Part shown: positions 51,714-60,349 of the stretch, in pieces
How the letters are laid out: each line of letters opens with the position of its first letter
How positions within the stretch are numbered: position 1 is the stretch's first letter
Source of the DNA: Zunongwangia mangrovi
Lineage (GTDB): Bacteria; Bacteroidota; Bacteroidia; Flavobacteriales; Flavobacteriaceae
Length of the DNA: 64,000 bases
Direction: 5' to 3'
Assembly: GCF_900112105.1 (NCBI RefSeq)
Contig: NZ_FOKV01000002.1
Span: 186,001-250,000 of the forward strand
The notes under the pieces: model-generated
What the model was told of the DNA's origin: nothing
What the model saw: only the letters and a program-made list of their open reading frames with translations
Database searches by the model: none
Made by a program: the position numbers and the translations under genes

Positions 51714-52246
51714 ATATTATCATTTTCAAGATAAGTTTTTAGGTTTTGAAGGCTCTTCTCAAAATCTTCTCCCAATCTATTTTCCATACTATAAAAAATA
51801 GAGATCACAGAATAAGGAAACGGCAAATAACCACGAACACCAAATACGATCTTTGTTCTTTCTGGCTGAATTTCTTTAGAAGCAAAATAAACCATTGCAA
51901 CTGCTTCTACAGGTTTAACCAGTAATAATTTGGTTTCAAAAACATGTCCTGGCTTTACTTTTATGATCTTTTGTGTACCTTCACCAATAGTCTTATCGCC
52001 TTTCCAATATACGATAGCATCTTCTTTACCATCTACACCACTAAACCTTAATTTTGCGGTTTTAGCGCCTTGCAACTGGGAAATCCATTTCTTTTGATTC
52101 TTAAGTTGGCGTACAAAACCATAAATATCTGCCTTCGATCTATTAATTACAATAGTTCGACTAACATCATAATCCTTTTTAGACCAGGCATGTAAAAAAG
52201 CAACAAACGTAATTATCGCAATAATCACGTAGAAGAAAAGCGTCAT
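51710..52246 (-). CDS. Membrane-anchored SRPBCC/START-like protein
   Basis: 178 residues. An N-terminal helix (LFFYVIIAIITFVAFLHAW) is followed by a SRPBCC-type domain: YDVSRTIVINRSKADIYGFVRQLKNQKKWI, then FSGVDGKEDAIVYWKGDKTIGEGTQKI and MENRLGEDFEKSLQNLKTYLE. The fold binds hydrophobic ligands; many members act as polyketide cyclases or coenzyme Q carriers, but nothing here shows the ligand. The 3' end overlaps the convergent gene by 4 bases. Confidence 0.82.
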   Translation of the reverse strand: MTLFFYVIIAIITFVAFLHAWSKKDYDVSRTIVINRSKADIYGFVRQLKNQKKWISQLQGAKTAKLRFSGVDGKEDAIVYWKGDKTIGEGTQKIIKVKPGHVFETKLLLVKPVEAVAMVYFASKEIQPERTKIVFGVRGYLPFPYSVISIFYSMENRLGEDFEKSLQNLKTYLENDNI

Positions 52247-52278
52247 CTGTAAAATTTACTTTTTGTTAAAATTAGCAA

Positions 52279-52932
52279 TTATTTCGAATAAAAATGAGAA
52301 ATAAGCTCATTACTATTCTTCAGGTTATTTTTAAGCCATTTAAACTTTAAGTCCTCTTTTTCCTGTTCATTTAGTTGCCAACTCACATCTTCTTTCCTAA
52401 TCCTCTCAGCCAGACTTTGTAATATGATCGCGGCAGAAACAGAGATATTTAGACTCTCCGTAAAACCATACATTGGTATTTTTAATGTACAATCTGCTTC
52501 TTTCATGATTTCGTCTGATAGTCCATGACGCTCTGTCCCGAAGAATAAAGCCGACTTCTTATTGACATCAAAATCTCCCAAGTGTAAAGAATCATTATGG
52601 GGGCTTGTCGCTACAATTTGATAGCCACTTTCCCTTAAATGCGAAATACATTCTTTAGCTGAAGCATGACGATTTACAGTAACCCATTTTTGAGCGCCCA
52701 TAGCTATCTCACGATCTATCCTTTTAGGAAATTTTTCTTCAATTACATGTACATTTTGGATTCCAAAAACATCACAACTTCGTATAACTGCACTGGTATT
52801 ATGTAATTGATATACATCTTGTGTAGCCACAGTTATATGATTAGTTCGTTGATCGATCACTTTATTCATAAGTGATCTTCTACGATCGGTAAGAAAATCT
52901 TCTAAATAAGAAATTAGAGCAGGGTCATTCAT
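52279..52932 (-). CDS. trmH: tRNA (guanosine-18-2'-O)-methyltransferase, SpoU family
   Basis: 217 residues. RRRSLMNKVIDQRTNHITVATQDVYQLHNTSAVIRSCDVFGI is the TrmH beginning with the Asn and Arg of motif 1; ALFFGTERHGLSDEI is motif 2 and IPMYGFTESLNISVSAAIIL motif 3 of the SPOUT knot. A C-terminal tail (RKEDVSWQLNEQEKEDLKFKWLK) is characteristic of TrmH. It methylates G18 of tRNAs. Confidence 0.93.
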   Translation of the reverse strand: MNDPALISYLEDFLTDRRRSLMNKVIDQRTNHITVATQDVYQLHNTSAVIRSCDVFGIQNVHVIEEKFPKRIDREIAMGAQKWVTVNRHASAKECISHLRESGYQIVATSPHNDSLHLGDFDVNKKSALFFGTERHGLSDEIMKEADCTLKIPMYGFTESLNISVSAAIILQSLAERIRKEDVSWQLNEQEKEDLKFKWLKNNLKNSNELISHFYSK

Positions 52933-52939
52933 ATAACTT

Positions 52940-52974
52940 CAAAAATATAAAAATGAAATTATTAAAAGGCCAAA
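52940..52974 (-). promoter_or_regulatory. Promoter of trmH
   Basis: On the minus strand TATTTTTG (52940-52947) is an exact -7 element, with TTTG (52971-52974) 23 bases upstream, at the long end of the allowed spacing. The trmH ATG begins 7 bases further down, so the leader is very short. Confidence 0.55.
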
Positions 52975-53060
52975 AACCTCGTATAAAAGCCCATTCTGAC
53001 TGAAATTATTAAATACAAAGCTTTATTTGATTCAGTATAAATGGTGAGCATTGCTCTAAA

Positions 53061-53104
53061 TTCGATATTCGATAAAATTAGAATCAATTTTATCGAATAT
53101 CGAA
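53061..53104. repeat. Perfect 19-bp inverted repeat in a divergent intergenic region
   Basis: Arms TTCGATATTCGATAAAATT (53061-53079) and its exact complement (53086-53104) enclose a 6-base loop AGAATC. It lies between the divergent trmH and sirtuin genes, so it cannot be the terminator of either neighbour. It could be an operator, a cruciform or a hairpin RNA. A TTTG-N17-TATCTTTT promoter-like pair (53108-53136) for the sirtuin gene starts right after it. Confidence 0.75.
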
Positions 53105-53152
53105 ACTTTTGATTTTCTATAAAATCATTATCTTTTTTAAAAATTTGAGATC

Positions 53153-53842
53153 ATGAAAAATCTTGTAGTTCTTACAGGAGCAGGAATAAGTGCAGAAAGC
53201 GGAATTAAAACCTTTAGAGATGCCGATGGTTTATGGGAAGGACATGATGTAATGCAGGTTGCCTCTCCGTTAGGCTGGGAAAAAGATCAGGAATTGGTAC
53301 TCGATTTTTACAATCAGCGTAGAAAACAGCTGCTAAGCGTTGATCCTAATAAAGCACATACGGTTTTGGCCGAATTAGAGCAGGATTTTAATGTTGAAAT
53401 CATTACCCAAAACATCGACGATCTTCACGAACGTGCCGGCAGTTCTAATGTGTTGCATTTACATGGCGAACTTTTAAAAGCTCGCAGCACTTTTGATGAG
53501 AACTTGGTAATCGACTGGAAGCAGGATATTAAAATTGGTGATTTTTGCGAACATAATTTTCAATTACGTCCGCATGTGGTTTGGTTTGGCGAAGCAGTCC
53601 CAATGATGGAAAAAGCGATTCAAAAAGTATCAAATGCCGATATTATTGCAATTATTGGAACCTCTATGCAGGTGTATCCAGCAGCGGGCCTTATCGATTT
53701 CGCTCCAGTGAAAACTCCGGTTTACTTTATAGATCCAAATCCTAATATTCGGGAGAATGAATATCTAAATATTTATGCTGAAAAAGCAGTAAGTGGCGTC
53801 CCAAAAATGGCCGAAGAACTTCGTAAAAGATTTATCTCTTGA
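53153..53842 (+). CDS. cobB: Sirtuin-type NAD-dependent protein deacylase (class III-like)
   Basis: 229 residues. NAD site GAGISAESGIKTFRD, TQNIDDLHERAG, catalytic His104 in LHLHGELL, and VWFGEAVP. Tyr53 and Arg56 in FYNQRRKQL reproduce the YxxR motif of desuccinylating sirtuins (SIRT5/CobB), so succinyl or malonyl groups are likely substrates. The usual zinc site of four Cys is absent: the segment LLKARSTFDENLVIDWKQD has none and there is one Cys nearby (GDFCEH), which is normal for several Bacteroidetes sirtuins. It is coupled to the next gene by a TTGA overlap. Confidence 0.93.
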   Translation: MKNLVVLTGAGISAESGIKTFRDADGLWEGHDVMQVASPLGWEKDQELVLDFYNQRRKQLLSVDPNKAHTVLAELEQDFNVEIITQNIDDLHERAGSSNVLHLHGELLKARSTFDENLVIDWKQDIKIGDFCEHNFQLRPHVVWFGEAVPMMEKAIQKVSNADIIAIIGTSMQVYPAAGLIDFAPVKTPVYFIDPNPNIRENEYLNIYAEKAVSGVPKMAEELRKRFIS

Positions 53843-54372
53843 ATATCGAATATGAGCTCGATACAATGACTATGCATGCTGAAAGTAGGGCGAATTTCAG
53901 CAGGATAATTAGCGAAAACCAGTTTCTACCGGATTTAATTCAGGTTATTCAGCAATCTTCAGCATATCGCTTAAAAGCAATTGTAGCTCTAGAGTTTTAT
54001 GCCAGAGATCACTGGGAAGAAGTGAAAAATTATTCCGAAGAAATCATTGAAATATCAACCAAAATCACTTCAGAAACCGAGAAACGCTGTATTTCAAAAT
54101 TAATGGAGAAAATTAGCGAATTTCAATATAAAGATCCAGATTTTAAACTTCCGCAGCAATCCTTGGAACAAATGGCAAGTGTTTGTTTCGATTGGTTACT
54201 AACAGACAGTAAAATAGCGACTAAAGCTTTTTCTATGCAAAGTCTTTTTTATCTGGGTTATAAAATAGACTGGATCCATACCGAATTAAAAGCTTATTTG
54301 GAACGAAATTTGGCATATCAGTCTGCCGGTTTTAAATCCCGCGGCACAAAAATATTAAAGAAATTAAGATAG
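53839..54372 (+). CDS. Conserved HEAT-repeat-like helical protein next to purB
   Basis: 177 residues, all-helical, no enzyme motif. CFDWLLTDSKIATKAFSMQSLFYLGYKIDWIHTELKAYLE and SAGFKSRGTKILKKLR match a Bacteroidetes family of HEAT-like proteins that stand just upstream of purB and are often misnamed adenylosuccinate lyase. Start is a TTG at 53839 overlapping the sirtuin TGA (TTGA); the YEL near the N-terminus is conserved in the homologues I know, which supports TTG over the ATG at 53866. Confidence 0.72.
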   Translation: MNIEYELDTMTMHAESRANFSRIISENQFLPDLIQVIQQSSAYRLKAIVALEFYARDHWEEVKNYSEEIIEISTKITSETEKRCISKLMEKISEFQYKDPDFKLPQQSLEQMASVCFDWLLTDSKIATKAFSMQSLFYLGYKIDWIHTELKAYLERNLAYQSAGFKSRGTKILKKLR

Positions 54373-54430
54373 TGGTTTCGCAGATGGTTTTGAAGCACTA
54401 TCTTTACGCTTTAACTTTTAAAATAAGAAA

Positions 54431-55768
54431 ATGACACCGCTAAATGCAATTTCTCCGATAGACGGAAGATATCATTCTAAAACAAAGGCTTTATCGGCTT
54501 ATTTTAGTGAAAATGCGCTTATAAAATATCGTGTAAAAGTAGAAGTTGAATACTTTATCGCCTTATGTAAACTACCTTTACCACAGCTAAAAGATGTGGA
54601 AGAGGCTGTTTTTCCACAACTTCGTGGATTGTACGAAAACTTTACAACTCAGGATGCACAAGCGATCAAAGAGATTGAAAAAACAACCAATCACGATGTA
54701 AAAGCGGTAGAATATTTCTTAAAAGAAGAGTTTGAAAAATTAGGCTTAGAAACCTCGAAAGAATTTATACATTTTGGGCTTACTTCCCAAGATATTAATA
54801 ATACTGCGGTTCCGCTTTCGTTAAAAGATGCGATAGAAGAAGTTTATGTTCCGCAATTAGACGAAATTATAAGCAAATTAAAATCACTTGCTAAAGATTG
54901 GAAAGATGTACCAATGCTTGCCCGTACTCACGGCCAGCCTGCCTCTCCTACTCGACTTGGAAAAGAAATAGAGGTTTTTACTACTCGCTTAAAAGAACAA
55001 AAAGAGCTTTTAGATGCTTGCAGTCACGCAGCTAAATTTGGTGGTGCTACCGGAAATTACAATGCGCATTTCGTAGCTTATCCAGAAACCGACTGGAAGA
55101 AATTTGGAAGCGGATTTGTAGAAAACACTCTTGGTTTGAAACATTCTTTCCCAACAACTCAAATCGAGCACTACGATCACATGGCTGCACTTTTTGATGC
55201 GTTAAAAAGAATAAACACCATAATCCTGGATTTAGATAAAGATATCTGGACGTATGTTTCTATGGATTATTTTAAGCAAAAGATCAAAGCTGGAGAAATA
55301 GGAAGCTCTGCCATGCCACATAAGGTAAATCCTATCGATTTTGAAAACAGTGAAGGGAACTTGGGTATCGCCAATGCTATTTTTGAGCATTTAGCCGCTA
55401 AATTACCAGTGAGTAGATTACAGCGAGATTTAACGGATAGTACTGTTTTAAGAAATATAGGCGTTCCTGTTGGTCATACGCTAATTGGTTTTCAGTCTAC
55501 TTTAAAAGGCTTAAATAAATTATTGCTGAATGAAGAAAAGCTTAATGCAGATCTTGAAGCTAACTGGGCGGTTGTTGCTGAAGCAATCCAGACGATATTA
55601 AGACGTGAAGGTTTTAAAAATCCTTATGAAACTCTAAAAGGACTTACTCGTACTAACGAAAAAATCAATAAAACAAGTATCGCGAACTTTATTGAAACTT
55701 TAGAAGTTGAAGATCATATAAAAGAAGAATTAAAGAAAATTACTCCACAAAACTACACCGGAATCTAA
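54431..55768 (+). CDS. purB: Adenylosuccinate lyase
   Basis: 445 residues. TPLNAISPIDGRYHSKTKAL, KTTNHDVKAVEYFLKEE, the HFGLTSQDINNTAVPL segment, ARTHGQPASPTRLGKEI with the general acid His, and the signature loop GSSAMPHKVNPIDFENSEGN are present. It splits SAICAR and adenylosuccinate in purine synthesis. Size fits the shorter (E. coli-like) form. It lies 58 bases after the HEAT-like gene and ends in a terminator. Confidence 0.96.
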   Translation: MTPLNAISPIDGRYHSKTKALSAYFSENALIKYRVKVEVEYFIALCKLPLPQLKDVEEAVFPQLRGLYENFTTQDAQAIKEIEKTTNHDVKAVEYFLKEEFEKLGLETSKEFIHFGLTSQDINNTAVPLSLKDAIEEVYVPQLDEIISKLKSLAKDWKDVPMLARTHGQPASPTRLGKEIEVFTTRLKEQKELLDACSHAAKFGGATGNYNAHFVAYPETDWKKFGSGFVENTLGLKHSFPTTQIEHYDHMAALFDALKRINTIILDLDKDIWTYVSMDYFKQKIKAGEIGSSAMPHKVNPIDFENSEGNLGIANAIFEHLAAKLPVSRLQRDLTDSTVLRNIGVPVGHTLIGFQSTLKGLNKLLLNEEKLNADLEANWAVVAEAIQTILRREGFKNPYETLKGLTRTNEKINKTSIANFIETLEVEDHIKEELKKITPQNYTGI

Positions 55769-55796
55769 TTTACATTTTTTATTCTTATTGAATATC

Positions 55797-55825
55797 AAAG
55801 GATTGCCAGTGGCAATCCTTTTTTG
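55797..55825 (+). terminator. Terminator of purB
   Basis: AAAGGATTGCC (55797-55807) and GGCAATCCTTT (55811-55821) form an 11-bp stem with a 3-base loop AGT, followed by more T. It stands 29 bases past the purB stop codon. Confidence 0.88.
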
Positions 55826-55902
55826 TATCACAACTAATAGAAATTCGACTATTTTTGTAATAAATAAATCTATATTTTTACACTAAACCGTAAATTGAAA
55901 TT

Positions 55903-56637
55903 ATGAATTCAGACTCTCAAATATCAGAAAATATAAATCCTGAAGAGCAGGTAATTTACTCTGATGCGCAACTTAAACAAGGACAAACAGCTTATATAAA
56001 TAAGGTTTTTAACTGGATGTCACTAGCACTTCTAATTACCGGTGTAACTGCATTTTTTGCTGCTGGTAGTTATGAATTTATGAATTTAATTTTCTCTAAT
56101 AAGCTTGTTTTTTACGGACTTATAATTGGGGAAGTTTTATTAGTTGGATATATTGGCGCTAATATTCAAAAGTTGTCGACTACTACCGCTACAGCTTTAT
56201 TTATCCTGTATTCCGTGTTAAATGGGATTACTTTATCATTTATTTTACTTGTATTTACTTCAGCTTCTATAGCCACAACCTTTTTTGTAACTGCCGGTAC
56301 GTTTGGTGCTATGAGTGCTTACGGATATTTTACTAAAAGAGATCTTACCAGTATTGGTAATCTTTGCTTTATGGCATTAATCGGGATTATAATCGCCTCG
56401 ATCGTAAATATTTTCTTTTTTAGTGAAATTTTATATTGGGTAATTACTTATGCCGGTGTTTTGATTTTTGTTGGCCTAACTGCTTACGACACTCAAAAGA
56501 TCAAAAGAATGTATAGAGCAGGAATGGAAGATTCAGATATCGGCCATAATTTAGCATTAATGGGAGCTATTACACTTTACTTAGACTTTATAAATATGTT
56601 CCTTTTCCTACTTAGAATCTTTGGAAATAGGAAATAG
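55903..56637 (+). CDS. Bax inhibitor-1 / YccA family membrane protein
   Basis: 244 residues with seven hydrophobic helices (for example YINKVFNWMSLALLITGVTAF, LIIGEVLLVGYIGANI, LNGITLSFILLVFTSASIATTF, LCFMALIGIIIASIVNIFFF, GVLIFVGLTAYDTQKIKRM, LYLDFINMFLFLLRIFG). GLTAYDTQKIK with its Asp and the final DFINMFLFLLR are family marks; the Asp pair gates a proton/calcium leak in BsYetJ. Cytoplasmic side N-terminus is acidic. A TATTTTTG (55850-55857) with TTTG 24 bases upstream may be its promoter, although the spacing is long. Confidence 0.92.
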   Translation: MNSDSQISENINPEEQVIYSDAQLKQGQTAYINKVFNWMSLALLITGVTAFFAAGSYEFMNLIFSNKLVFYGLIIGEVLLVGYIGANIQKLSTTTATALFILYSVLNGITLSFILLVFTSASIATTFFVTAGTFGAMSAYGYFTKRDLTSIGNLCFMALIGIIIASIVNIFFFSEILYWVITYAGVLIFVGLTAYDTQKIKRMYRAGMEDSDIGHNLALMGAITLYLDFINMFLFLLRIFGNRK

Positions 56638-56762
56638 AAAAAATTGCTTCAGGTCTATCCTTTGAGGTATTTGTTTGAAAATAGTCTTTATTTAGACATC
56701 ACTATAAAAATCGTGAACTAGAGGATTTAAACTCAATTATCGAGTTAAATATTAGAAACTAT

Positions 56763-56794
56763 AAAAAAGCTTCAATTAAAATTGAAGCTTTTTT
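56763..56794. terminator. Bidirectional terminator between the Bax-inhibitor gene and rfbD
   Basis: AAAAAAGCTTCAATT and AATTGAAGCTTTTTT make a 15-bp stem with a 2-3 base loop; both strands show T runs. It lies 4 bases from the rfbD stop codon. Confidence 0.85.
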
Positions 56795-56797
56795 GTT

Positions 56798-57649
56798 TTA
56801 GTTTATATTCTGAATAGCTTTTGAAAGCGATTTCTGCCAATGTGGAATTTCAACCTGAAAAGTTTTTTTAATCTTAGATTTATCAAGAACACTAAACGCA
56901 GGTCTTTTTGCAGGTGTTGGGTAGTCTTGGGATCGTATAGGTTTTAAATTACAATTGATCTCTGCCAATTTAAAAATGTTAAAAGCAAAATCATACCAAC
57001 TAGCGACTCCTTCATTACTATAATGGTAAATCCCATATTTTTTTGATTGAGATTGGATGATCTTAAGAATCATTTCAGCTAAATCCATAGCGTAAGTAGG
57101 CGTACCTACCTGATCAAAAACTACAGATAGTTCTTCTCGTTCCTTACCATACTTTAGCATCGACTTTAAAAAATTGTTTCCGAATTCAGAATATAACCAG
57201 GAAGTTCTGATGATAAAAAATTGATCTAAATTTTGTAGAATCTTAGATTCTCCGTCAAGTTTAGTTTTACCATAAATTCCTAAAGGATTGGTTTTATCGT
57301 CTTCTAAATAAGGTAGAGAATTATCTCCCGAAAAAACAAAATCTGTAGAAATATGAATTAATTTCACCTGATTTTTCGAGCAAGCCTTAGCCAGTTTTTC
57401 AACAGCGATATGGTTTATGAGATCAGCTTTTGTTACATCAGATTCTGCTTTATCAACCTGAGTATAAGCAGCGCAATTAATGCAATAATCGTAACTATAA
57501 TTAGATAATTCTTGCTCTATATTTTTTGCATTAGTAATATCTAATTCTGAAGAGCTTTTGAAAATGAATTCAAATTGATAAGAACTGCTTAACTTTTTAA
57601 TACATTGTGCAAGTTGTCCTTTACCACCAGTAACAAGAATTTTAAGCAT
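56798..57649 (-). CDS. rfbD: dTDP-4-dehydrorhamnose reductase
   Basis: 283 residues, extended SDR. ILVTGGKGQLAQCIKKL at the N-terminus, CAAYTQVDKAESD, LIHISTDFVFSGDN, NPLGIYGKTKLDGE with the catalytic Tyr-Lys, RTSWLYSEFGNNFLKSML and RPAFSVLDKSKI identify RmlD. It performs the last step to dTDP-L-rhamnose. It starts 1 base after rfbC and ends the four-gene operon. Confidence 0.95.
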   Translation of the reverse strand: MLKILVTGGKGQLAQCIKKLSSSYQFEFIFKSSSELDITNAKNIEQELSNYSYDYCINCAAYTQVDKAESDVTKADLINHIAVEKLAKACSKNQVKLIHISTDFVFSGDNSLPYLEDDKTNPLGIYGKTKLDGESKILQNLDQFFIIRTSWLYSEFGNNFLKSMLKYGKEREELSVVFDQVGTPTYAMDLAEMILKIIQSQSKKYGIYHYSNEGVASWYDFAFNIFKLAEINCNLKPIRSQDYPTPAKRPAFSVLDKSKIKKTFQVEIPHWQKSLSKAIQNIN

Positions 57650-57650
57650 A

Positions 57651-58214
57651 TTATTGTACTTCAGAATATTGAGAAATATACTGTTTGAAACCAGGTAAAA
57701 CTAAATCCTTATCTGATATGATCAATTCTTCTTCAGATAACTGCCAATCTATGCAAAGATCTTTATCGTTATAAATAATTCCTGCTTCAGCTTCTTTATT
57801 ATAAAAATTATCGCATTTATAGTAAAAAAGCGCTGTTTCACTTAAAACAACAAATCCATGAGCGCAACCTCTGGGAACAAATAATTGCTTTTTATTTTCT
57901 TCGGAAAGCAATGTACTATAAACTTCGCCAAAGGTTTCACTTTCTTTTCTTAGATCTACCACCACATCTAAAACCTTTCCTTGCAAAGCAGAAACTAATT
58001 TTGCCTGAGAGAAATCACCTTCCTGCAGATGAAGACCTCTTAAAACGCCTCTCTGTGAAAATGACTGATTATCCTGAACAAATTCTGTATTTATACCTGT
58101 TTCCTGCTGAAAAACTTTTTTATTAAAACTTTCATAGAAATATCCTCTTTTATCATTAATTATTTTTGGTTCAATTTCAAAACAGCCTTCTATGCTAGTT
58201 CTTTTTACTTTCAT
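57651..58214 (-). CDS. rfbC: dTDP-4-dehydrorhamnose 3,5-epimerase
   Basis: 187 residues, cupin fold. GYFYESFNKKVF, QDNQSFSQRGVLRGLHLQ with the catalytic His, KLVSALQGKVLDVVVDLRK, QLFVPRGCAHGFVVLSETA and INWQLS-type WQLSEEELIIS are the RmlC blocks. The start ATG overlaps the rfbA stop by one base (TAATG). Confidence 0.95.
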   Translation of the reverse strand: MKVKRTSIEGCFEIEPKIINDKRGYFYESFNKKVFQQETGINTEFVQDNQSFSQRGVLRGLHLQEGDFSQAKLVSALQGKVLDVVVDLRKESETFGEVYSTLLSEENKKQLFVPRGCAHGFVVLSETALFYYKCDNFYNKEAEAGIIYNDKDLCIDWQLSEEELIISDKDLVLPGFKQYISQYSEVQ

Positions 58215-59071
58215 TAAATTGTTGCTAATAAATTTTTACTGTATCCACTTTTTAGAAAGGGCTCAGTTAAATTCACAAATTGCTCTTTTGTGATATATCC
58301 CATTTTTAAAGCTGAAGCCTCGATAGCACCAACTTTTAGCCCTTGTCTTTCTTCAATTACTTGAACAAATTGGGACGCCTGCATTAAAGAATTAAATGTT
58401 CCTGTATCGAGCCAGGCCGTTCCGCGGTCTAATATACTAACATTAAGTTTTCCTTGATTAAGATATTCCTTATTTATATCAGTTATTTCTAATTCTCCTC
58501 TCTTACTTGGCTTTATATTCTTGGCTATATCTATAACATTATTGTCGTAAAAGTAGATTCCAGGCACTGCATAGTTTGATTTTGGTATTGATGGTTTTTC
58601 TTCAATAGAAATTGCTTTTTGATTATCATCAAACTCTACGACACCATATCTTTCGGGATCTGTCACGTGATATGCATATATAATTCCTCCATCTGGTTCA
58701 TTGTTTGTCTGTAATAAATTAGATAATCCTGAACCGTAAAAAATATTATCACCTAATACCAATGCAACTTTATCTTTGCCTATAAAATCTTCGCCAATTA
58801 AAAAAGCTTGAGCCAAGCCCTCTGGCTTAGGTTGGACCGCATATTCAAAAACACAGCCATATTTAGTTCCATCCCCCAATAATTTTTTAAATAAAGGCAT
58901 ATCATGAGGGGTACTTATAATTAAAATTTCCCTTATTCCTGCTTCCATTAAAGTTGAAAGCGGATAGTAGATCATTGGTTTATCGTAGATAGGCATTAAT
59001 TGCTTACTTACTGCTATTGTACAAGGATGGAGTCTTGTACCAGATCCTCCTGCTAAAATTATTCCTTTCAT
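58214..59071 (-). CDS. rfbA: Glucose-1-phosphate thymidylyltransferase
   Basis: 285 residues. [40 protein letters not shown] is the nucleotidyltransferase signature; [44 protein letters not shown] follow. It makes dTDP-glucose, step one of the pathway. It starts 30 bases after rfbB. Confidence 0.96.
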   Translation of the reverse strand: MKGIILAGGSGTRLHPCTIAVSKQLMPIYDKPMIYYPLSTLMEAGIREILIISTPHDMPLFKKLLGDGTKYGCVFEYAVQPKPEGLAQAFLIGEDFIGKDKVALVLGDNIFYGSGLSNLLQTNNEPDGGIIYAYHVTDPERYGVVEFDDNQKAISIEEKPSIPKSNYAVPGIYFYDNNVIDIAKNIKPSKRGELEITDINKEYLNQGKLNVSILDRGTAWLDTGTFNSLMQASQFVQVIEERQGLKVGAIEASALKMGYITKEQFVNLTEPFLKSGYSKNLLATI

Positions 59072-59101
59072 ATAATCTGGTTGTGTTAGTTTTTTGGTTA
59101 A

Positions 59102-60133
59102 TTAAACTGTCTCAAGAATACTTTTATATTTATTTAAATACCAGTCAACTGTTAATTCAATTCCGGTTTCAAAGTTTTCATCTGCCTTCCACCCTAAATC
59201 ATTCTCAATTTTTGTGGCATCAATAGCATACCTAAAGTCATGTCCTGCTCTATCGGTAACATACGATATTTGTTCTGCATAACTTTTGCCAGAATTTAAT
59301 GGAACTTTTTGATCAAGTATTTCGCAAATCTTTTCAGCAATATAGATATTGGTTCGCTCATTTCTGCCACCTACATTATAGGTTTCTCCAGAAATTCCTT
59401 TCTTAAAAGCTAACTCGATTCCTTTACAGTGATCTAAAACGTAAAGCCAGTCTCTTATATTTTTACCGTTCCCATAGATAGGAATTTTTTCACCAGATAA
59501 TGCCTTTCTAATAATAACAGGAATTAATTTTTCATCATGCTGTTTGGGCCCATAATTATTTGAGCAATTAGTTGTTACTACATTCATCCCATAAGTATGA
59601 TGATAACTGCGAACAATAAAATCAGAAGAAGCTTTTGATGCACTATAAGGACTATTTGGAGCATAAGGAGTAGTCTCATGAAATAATCCTTCTTCGCCTA
59701 AAGTGCCATAAACTTCGTCTGTAGAAACGTGATGAAACCTCGAGTTTTTAAATTTATCTTTATAATCTCCGGGGGAATTCATCCAATATTCCTTGGCAAC
59801 ATTAAGTAGATTGAAAGTCCCAATAATATTTGTCTGCATAAATGCATCAGGATTAGCTATACTATTATCTACATGAGACTCTGCTGCTAAATGGATGACA
59901 TCCTGAATATCATATTTAGAAAATAAATGCTCTATAAAATCTCTATTACAAATATCTCCTTTTTCAAAAATGTATCTAGGATTATCGGATATCTCGATTA
60001 AATTAAGAAGATCTCCTGCATAGGTCAACGCGTCAACGTTAATGATTGATTTATTAGGATTATTATTTAGAAAATGGATTATAAAATTTGATCCTATAAA
60101 GCCACAGCCCCCAGTAACTAGTATATTGCTCAT
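59102..60133 (-). CDS. rfbB: dTDP-glucose 4,6-dehydratase
   Basis: 343 residues, extended SDR. ILVTGGCGFIGSNFIIHFL (NAD site), HLAAESHVDNSI, HVSTDEVYGTLGEEG, YSASKASSDFIVRSYHHTYG with the catalytic Tyr-Lys, and NCSNNYGPKQHDEKLIP are RmlB marks. First gene of rfbB-rfbA-rfbC-rfbD. About 70-85 bases upstream lie ATCTAATTATTAGAT (60206-60220, perfect palindrome) and a CAAAATAA block that nearly matches a -7 element, so the operon may be regulated there. Confidence 0.96.
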   Translation of the reverse strand: MSNILVTGGCGFIGSNFIIHFLNNNPNKSIINVDALTYAGDLLNLIEISDNPRYIFEKGDICNRDFIEHLFSKYDIQDVIHLAAESHVDNSIANPDAFMQTNIIGTFNLLNVAKEYWMNSPGDYKDKFKNSRFHHVSTDEVYGTLGEEGLFHETTPYAPNSPYSASKASSDFIVRSYHHTYGMNVVTTNCSNNYGPKQHDEKLIPVIIRKALSGEKIPIYGNGKNIRDWLYVLDHCKGIELAFKKGISGETYNVGGRNERTNIYIAEKICEILDQKVPLNSGKSYAEQISYVTDRAGHDFRYAIDATKIENDLGWKADENFETGIELTVDWYLNKYKSILETV

Positions 60134-60289
60134 CTTTTCTTTTGTTTTTAAAATTAAGTAAATCGAAATGAATTAAATACTTTTTTTTTATTTCCGATCA
60201 AAATAATCTAATTATTAGATAATTAGATAAAAAAAAAGGATGAAGGGGTGGAATAATAATCGAAATTACGATTAAATAAAAGATATAAA

Positions 60290-60321
60290 AAAAGCTCAAA
60301 TCAATAAAGATATGAGCTTTT
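60290..60321 (-). terminator. Terminator of the YadA-head protein gene
   Basis: AAAAGCTCA (60290-60298) and TGAGCTTTT (60313-60321) pair over 9 bp around a 14-base loop; the minus strand continues with T. It lies 29 bases past the stop codon at 60350. Confidence 0.7.
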
Positions 60322-60349
60322 AGGGTTTTTAGTTATATTCACTATAAAA

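Noticed and set aside
60206-60220. Palindrome ATCTAATTATTAGAT before rfbB as a metal-regulator operator
   Set aside because: The arms differ from the TTTAGATT pattern at 30893 and the surrounding sequence is so A+T-rich that a chance palindrome is plausible.
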